Origin: an uncultured Alphaproteobacteria bacterium
Lineage (GTDB): Bacteria; Pseudomonadota; Alphaproteobacteria; Methylaequorales; Methylaequoraceae
DNA length: 54,011 nucleotides
Direction of reading: 5' to 3'
Assembly (NCBI GenBank): GCA_902522465.1
Contig: CABYVV010000009.1
Coordinates: 1-54,011 of the forward strand
The notes beneath the pieces are model-generated. The model ran no database searches, was not told where the DNA came from, and saw only the letters and a list, made by a program, of their open reading frames with translations. A program made the position numbers and the translations under genes. Below, in pieces: positions 50,074-54,011 of this stretch (position 1 is the stretch's first letter; every line of letters starts with the position of its first letter).

Positions 50074-51135
50074 ATAAAAAATACATACAAATCATCTGGT
50101 GTTGATGTCGAGAAAGCTTCAAAACTTGTAAAAAAACTCGAAAGGATAACAACAAAAAATTTTAGACCTGAAATAATAAAAAATTCAGGAGGCTTTTGCT
50201 CTCTCCTAGATTTAAAGAAACTTAAGTATAAAGATCCTATTCTATTGAGCAGTACTGACGGGGTTGGCACAAAATTAAAAGTTGCATTAGAATATAATAA
50301 ACTAGATTACTTAGGTATTGATTTAGTAGCAATGTGTGTAAATGATATTTTAGCAAATGGTGGTGAACCATTATTTTTTTTAGATTATTTCTCTTCATCA
50401 AAAATCATAGATGCTGACTTTTTAAAAATAATCAAAAGTATTAATATTGGTTGCAAACAAGCAGGTTGTTCTTTAATTGGTGGAGAAACAGCTGAAATGC
50501 CAGGAATATATTCAAAGAATGAATTTGATTTAGCAGGTTTTGCAGTAGGTGTTGTAGAAAGAAAAAACCTCATAAATAAAAATAAAGTTACAAAAAATTC
50601 TCAAATAATTGGAATCAAATCCAATGGGTTTCATTCCAACGGTTTTTCACTTATACGAAAGGTACTTAAAAATAAAAAAATATCATTAAAGGATATTTGT
50701 CCTTTTAAATCCTCGCAGAGAATTGGTGAAGAATTAGTTCTTCCAACAAAGATTTATGTAAAAGAACTGCTTCCACTTATTAAAAACAATTATATTGATT
50801 CAATCGCACATATAACTGGAGGTGGAATATTTGAAAACTTAGGAAGAGCTTTGCCTTTAAAACGTAGAGCAATTATTGATACCAAAAGTTTTAAAATACC
50901 AGAGATATTTTTGTGGTTTAAGAAAATAGCAAATATATCATCATTTGAAATGCTGAACACTTTTAACTGTGGTCTAGGTATGATTTTGATTATTGATAAA
51001 AAAAATGAAATTAAGGTTTTTGAACATTTAGAAAAAAGAAAAATAAAATTTTATAATATTGGATATGTTGAAAATAAAGAAAATAGATCAAAAGATGTAA
51101 TAATTAGAAAATTTGGTGAATGGCATTCAATATAG
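50074..51135 (+). CDS. purM: Phosphoribosylformylglycinamidine cyclo-ligase, apparent ATA start
   Basis: Fifth step of purine synthesis: ATP-dependent ring closure of FGAM to AIR. The 353-aa reading from 50074 begins (M)KNTYKSSGVDVEKASKLVKK, the standard PurM N-terminus (TYKDAGVDI pattern), then GGFCSLLDLKKL, LLSSTDGVGTKLKVALE near residues 56-72, DLVAMCVNDILANGGEPLFF near 84-103, GGETAEMPG near 140 and HITGGGIFENLGRALP near 248. A gene begun at the TTG at 50245 would lose the first 57 conserved residues, so it is rejected. No canonical start exists upstream in frame; ATA at 50074 sits 6 nt after AGGAG and gives the right length. It is divergent from the DUF2066 gene and overlaps purN by 16 nt. 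Confidence 0.85.
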   Translation: MKNTYKSSGVDVEKASKLVKKLERITTKNFRPEIIKNSGGFCSLLDLKKLKYKDPILLSSTDGVGTKLKVALEYNKLDYLGIDLVAMCVNDILANGGEPLFFLDYFSSSKIIDADFLKIIKSINIGCKQAGCSLIGGETAEMPGIYSKNEFDLAGFAVGVVERKNLINKNKVTKNSQIIGIKSNGFHSNGFSLIRKVLKNKKISLKDICPFKSSQRIGEELVLPTKIYVKELLPLIKNNYIDSIAHITGGGIFENLGRALPLKRRAIIDTKSFKIPEIFLWFKKIANISSFEMLNTFNCGLGMILIIDKKNEIKVFEHLEKRKIKFYNIGYVENKENRSKDVIIRKFGEWHSI

Positions 51136-51692
51136 GAATTTTAATTTCAGGAAACGGAAGTAATATGCTTAATATAATTAAAGCAAGCAAATCCGGCGAA
51201 ATAAATTCAAAAATTGTAACCGTTGTATCCAATAATTCTGATGCTTTAGGAATAAAAAAAGCGAAAAAACATAATATTAATACAAAAACAATTAATCATA
51301 AATTATACAGCAAAAATGATTTTGAAAAAAACTTATTGGACCATTTAAAGAAGAAAAATGTAAATCTTATTTGTCTAGCAGGTTTTATGAAAGTATTGAG
51401 TGCAGATTTTATTAAAAGATGTAATTTTAAAATTATAAATATTCACCCTTCACTTCTACCTTCATTTAAAGGACTAGATACTCATAAGAGAGCAATAAAT
51501 ATGAATGTTAAATATTCTGGATGTACAATACATTATGTTAATAAAGATATTGATTCAGGACCGATTATTGATCAAGAAATTGTTAGAATAACTAAAAATG
51601 ACAATGAGCTGTCACTAAAAAAAAAGATATTGATGAAAGAACACAAATTGTATATAAAAGTATTGAAAAATTTGGAGAAAAATTGTGAGTAA
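51120..51692 (+). CDS. purN: Phosphoribosylglycinamide formyltransferase
   Basis: Transfers formyl from 10-formyl-THF to GAR in purine synthesis. The 190-aa protein has the N-terminal GILISGNGSNMLNII (residues 5-19), LICLAGFMKVLSADFI near 80-95, the catalytic INIHPSLLPSFKG (Asn-x-His, about 105-117), GCTIHYVNKDIDSGPII near 137-153 with the conserved Asp, and standard length. It overlaps purM by 16 nt and the following small gene by 8 nt, so three genes are coupled. Confidence 0.95.
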   Translation: MAFNIGILISGNGSNMLNIIKASKSGEINSKIVTVVSNNSDALGIKKAKKHNINTKTINHKLYSKNDFEKNLLDHLKKKNVNLICLAGFMKVLSADFIKRCNFKIINIHPSLLPSFKGLDTHKRAINMNVKYSGCTIHYVNKDIDSGPIIDQEIVRITKNDNELSLKKKILMKEHKLYIKVLKNLEKNCE

Positions 51693-51807
51693 ATTCGATG
51701 GCAAAGAACATGAAGTTTTTTTTTCAAAATTCATGAAAGTGACTATTTGGACTACAATCTTAATTACGGTTTTACTAGCTTTATTATGGTACTTTCTTAT
51801 TTACTGA
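51685..51807 (+). CDS. Small aa3-type cytochrome c oxidase subunit IV-like peptide
   Basis: A 40-aa peptide starting MSKFDGKEHEVFFSKFMKVT and ending with a single membrane helix (TIWTTILITVLLALLWYFLI). The polar N-terminus, FxxFMKxTxW motif and one membrane helix match the bacterial aa3-type subunit IV family (PF07835), a tiny oxidase subunit, and small DUF-type relatives found next to purN in alphaproteobacteria. The start is GTG, overlapping purN by 8 nt; its end abuts the ndk stop on the minus strand. Assignment rests on a short sequence, and the oxidase role is uncertain because the oxidase genes are absent here. Confidence 0.6.
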   Translation: MSKFDGKEHEVFFSKFMKVTIWTTILITVLLALLWYFLIY

Positions 51808-52221
51808 TTAAAATATCTCTCTTTTAGAGAAGAAGAAGTCTATTTCAATTTTCGCATTTTCCTTACTGTCAGACCCATGAACGGAATTTTCTTCGACGCT
51901 AACCCCATATAATTTTCTTATTGTATTTTCTTCAGCATTTTCAGGATTAGTAGAACCCATTAGTTCCCTGTATTTCGTTACAACACTTTTTCCCTGTAGC
52001 ACTTGAACTACTATAGGACCAGAGGTCATATAGTTACATAAGTCATCAAAAAATGCTCTATCTTTATGAACACTATAAAAATTTTGTGCATCCTCTATAG
52101 ATAACTTGAGCATTTTTTGCCCCACTATTTTCATATTATTTTTTTCTATTAATGAGTTTATACTCCCTATCAAAGACCTCTTTACCGCATCAGGTTTTAT
52201 AATTGATAATGTTAAATCCAT
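51808..52221 (-). CDS. ndk: Nucleoside diphosphate kinase
   Basis: Exchanges phosphate between nucleoside di- and triphosphates. The 137-aa protein has the N-terminal TLSIIKPDAVKRSLIGSI, and the phosphohistidine motif SVHGSDS with His115. I start at 52221 instead of 52275 because a GGAG ribosome site lies 10 nt before and homologues begin MDLTLSIIKPDA. It follows holC on the same strand by 16 nt and ends where the oxidase-like peptide gene ends. The pepA-holC-ndk order is the alphaproteobacterial one. Confidence 0.96.
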   Translation of the reverse strand: MDLTLSIIKPDAVKRSLIGSINSLIEKNNMKIVGQKMLKLSIEDAQNFYSVHKDRAFFDDLCNYMTSGPIVVQVLQGKSVVTKYRELMGSTNPENAEENTIRKLYGVSVEENSVHGSDSKENAKIEIDFFFSKREIF

Positions 52222-52237
52222 AAAATTTCTCCAAAGT

Positions 52238-52696
52238 TTAAAGCTGTTTCCATTTAAAAGGCATATGCTCGTCATACCAATTAATATTATATTTTTTAAA
52301 TAATTTTGCTTTTATATCTATGTTAAATCTATTGTCTTGAGAATATGAAAATATAAGGAATTTTTTGAATAAATTGAAGTTTTGAACTTTTACACAAGGT
52401 GCTACAATAACCGAATGCAAATTTGAAGTATTTTTTAGTTTCGAATAATTACCATGAAAAAGGATTATTTTATCCCTATCACTTATCAACTCTCCATGAA
52501 CTTTATGAGGAAGAAAATTATTTTTTTCTCTAGTCCAAAGAAATCTATCAATTTCATTTTTTGTTTCGTTTTCATGAAAATTTACATAGACTCTATTTTC
52601 CAACAAAATAATTTTTTTACAAAGTCGAAGTAAAATATCTTTAAAACTTGATTTAATAGTATAAAAACTGATTGAAACTCTATTTTTCTTATTCAT
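52238..52696 (-). CDS. holC: DNA polymerase III chi subunit
   Basis: Clamp-loader accessory subunit that contacts SSB. The 152-aa protein has VSISFYTIKSSFKDILLRLC at the start, the hallmark DRFLWTREKNNFLPHKVHGE near residues 50-69, and an Ile/Asn-rich second half with AKLFKKYNINWYDEH at the end. The length is at the upper end of usual. Its start overlaps the pepA 3' end by 8 nt. Confidence 0.85.
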   Translation of the reverse strand: MNKKNRVSISFYTIKSSFKDILLRLCKKIILLENRVYVNFHENETKNEIDRFLWTREKNNFLPHKVHGELISDRDKIILFHGNYSKLKNTSNLHSVIVAPCVKVQNFNLFKKFLIFSYSQDNRFNIDIKAKLFKKYNINWYDEHMPFKWKQL

Positions 52697-54011
52697 AATT
52701 TTGTTTTACGAAATGATCTAAAAGCCTGACGCCAAATCCTGTACCACCAGGCCGTGAAAGGTCTGTTCCCTTTTTCGACCAAGTAACACCAGCTATATCT
52801 AAGTGGGCCCATGGAACGTCTCCAACGAATCTCTTTAAAAATTGGGCAGCAGTTATACTACCTGCTCCTCTAGTTCCAGTGATATTTTTCATATCAGCTA
52901 CATTACAGTTTAGTAGATTGTCAAAATCCTTATCTAATGGAAGTCTCCATATTAGCTCTTTTGTTACTTTAGAGGATTCTAGAAGCTTGCCAGATAATTC
53001 ATCGTCATTAGAGAAGAGTCCTGCGTACCTATCTCCTAATGCGACTATAATTGCACCAGTTAGAGTTGCAAGATCTATCATAAGTTTAGGTTTAAATCTT
53101 TCTTTTATGTACCATAGGACATCAGCTAAAACTAGTCTGCCTTCAGCATCTGTATTTAAAACTTCAATTGTCTGACCTGACATAGATTTGACAATATCTC
53201 CTGGCCTTTGTGCATTACCGTCAGGCATATTCTCAACAAGTCCAACTGCTCCTATAACATTCGCTTTAGATTTTCTTAGAGCTAATGTGTACATCAAACC
53301 AGCAACAACTCCTGCACCACCCATATCCCATTTCATATCTTCCATACCGCCAGATGGTTTAATAGAAATCCCTCCAGTGTCAAATGTGACACCTTTACCT
53401 ATAAAAGATATAGGTTGTTTAGTTTTATCTTTTGAGCCAGTCCATTTCATTATCATTACGCGAGCAGGCCTCACTGAACCTTGAGCAACACCAAGAAGAG
53501 CATTCATACCTAGAGACTTTAATTTTTTTTCGTCAAATACTTCAATTGTAATTCCGACTTTCTTAAGTACTTTACAAACATCCACAAATTTTTCTGGAAA
53601 AAGAATATTTGCTGGTTCTGAAACAAGATCTCTAGTTAAAAAAACCCCTTTTACAGAATTACCCTTTTCAAATTTATCTTTTTCTGATTTATTAAAAATA
53701 TTATTTTCATCTAAAATTTTAAGAAGCTTTACATTTGAATTCTTTTTAATTTGAGTTTTATATTTATCGAACCTGTATGACTTTAACAATAATCCATTTA
53801 TAGTCGCACTTGCTATTTCAATATTCTTTTCTATTTCTAGAAACTTTATAACAATTTGATTGAATCCTTTTTTTTCTAAACCAGACAAAAGTTTTCCACC
53901 AAAACCCTCTACTTTTGCTATTTTATCTTTATCATCTTTGATATCAACTTTTGCAATAGTCATGGACTTTATTACATTTTTGATTTTGTAATGAAATGTT
54001 TCTATTGCCTC
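52689..54011 (-). CDS. pepA: Leucyl aminopeptidase PepA, 5' end beyond the window
   Basis: M17 metallo-aminopeptidase. The visible part includes LLLKSYRFDKYKT near the junction of domains, FTRDL-type FLTRDLVSEPANILFP, the metal-site motifs GKGVTFDTGGISIKPSGGME and KWDMGGAGVV, NTDAEGRLVLADVL (signature NTDAEGRL), and GTRGAGSITAAQFLKRFV near the end. An ATG at 53963 would give 424 aa, but M17 enzymes are near 500 aa with an N-terminal domain of about 170 residues before the catalytic one, and the frame stays open without a stop to 54011. It is therefore likely partial, missing about 50-70 residues. Overlaps holC by 8 nt. Confidence 0.9.
   Translation of the reverse strand, partial: EAIETFHYKIKNVIKSMTIAKVDIKDDKDKIAKVEGFGGKLLSGLEKKGFNQIVIKFLEIEKNIEIASATINGLLLKSYRFDKYKTQIKKNSNVKLLKILDENNIFNKSEKDKFEKGNSVKGVFLTRDLVSEPANILFPEKFVDVCKVLKKVGITIEVFDEKKLKSLGMNALLGVAQGSVRPARVMIMKWTGSKDKTKQPISFIGKGVTFDTGGISIKPSGGMEDMKWDMGGAGVVAGLMYTLALRKSKANVIGAVGLVENMPDGNAQRPGDIVKSMSGQTIEVLNTDAEGRLVLADVLWYIKERFKPKLMIDLATLTGAIIVALGDRYAGLFSNDDELSGKLLESSKVTKELIWRLPLDKDFDNLLNCNVADMKNITGTRGAGSITAAQFLKRFVGDVPWAHLDIAGVTWSKKGTDLSRPGGTGFGVRLLDHFVKQNYE

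Noticed and set aside
50245-51135. PurM starting at the TTG at 50245 (296 aa)
   Set aside because: It would cut away 57 residues that match the conserved PurM N-terminus in the same open frame; the ATA at 50074 after AGGAG explains the sequence better.
1-54011. CRISPR arrays, insertion sequences or prophage genes
   Set aside because: No regularly spaced direct repeats, transposase-like frames or phage structural genes were seen by eye.

Overview
The window reads as a stretch of chromosome from a free-living, AT-rich (roughly 30% GC by eye) alphaproteobacterium, most likely marine. The core genes and their order are alphaproteobacterial: gatCAB, pyrB-pyrC-plsY-topA-rnr-DUF983-rpmG, aspS/rnd, and DUF2066-hdaA divergent from purM-purN, followed by ndk-holC-pepA. 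A TRAP transporter, light-driven DNA repair genes and tight gene packing (many 1-20 nt overlaps) fit a streamlined surface-ocean bacterium. A relative of the flagellated low-GC marine lineages (HIMB59/AEGEAN-169-like) is a guess, not a demonstration. No insertion sequence, CRISPR array, prophage or rRNA gene was seen.

Layout. 1-5.3 kb: acyl-CoA ligase, UDP-glucuronate epimerase, DUF1244, N-formylglutamate amidohydrolase, pyruvate kinase and rpmJ. 5.3-8.3 kb: a tripartite TRAP transporter (dctQ and dctM on plus, dctP convergent on minus). 8.3-8.4 kb: tRNA-Val(GAC). 8.4-26.2 kb: a large flagellar locus. 26.5-33.2 kb: DMT permease, ornithine/lysine-type decarboxylase, 1-Cys peroxiredoxin, and a minus-strand light-repair operon (two photolyase-family proteins, a DCC thioredoxin-like protein and the tiny DUF2256 protein), then a MAPEG protein and tRNA-Ser(GCT). 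33.3-45.6 kb: gatCAB, ruvX, a CoA-transferase, pyrimidine genes, plsY, topA, a reduced rnr and rpmG. 45.6-54 kb: aspS, rnd, hdaA, DUF2066, purMN, a 40-residue cytochrome-oxidase-IV-like peptide, ndk, holC and pepA, which runs off the right edge.

The flagellar locus is the most distinctive part. It has two control and export arms (flhA-flhF-flhG-fliA-unknown on minus; LPP20/FlgP-like lipoprotein-flgT-LysM-like-flgA-flgM-flgN-like-DUF2802 on plus) and a rod/hook operon flgBCDEF. Sequence-level sigma-54 promoters (GG at -24 and GC at -12 with exact spacing) stand before flhA, the flgP-like gene, flgB and an isolated hook/rod-family gene. The content (sigma-54, FliA/FlgM, FlhF/FlhG, FlgP/FlgT) resembles the polar, H-ring-bearing flagella of Vibrio-type gammaproteobacteria more than the classical alphaproteobacterial system. 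The hook protein is exceptionally long (1301 aa). Two non-flagellar-looking minus-strand genes (a lipoprotein and a 310-aa protein with a long acidic tail) sit inside the locus and may share its regulation.

Other points for a second look: purM has no ATG/GTG/TTG start in its N-terminal region and appears to begin at ATA after a strong Shine-Dalgarno; RNase R lacks its N-terminal cold-shock domains; the pyrC-like protein lacks the usual His-x-His metal motif; and dprA is missing from between plsY and topA.
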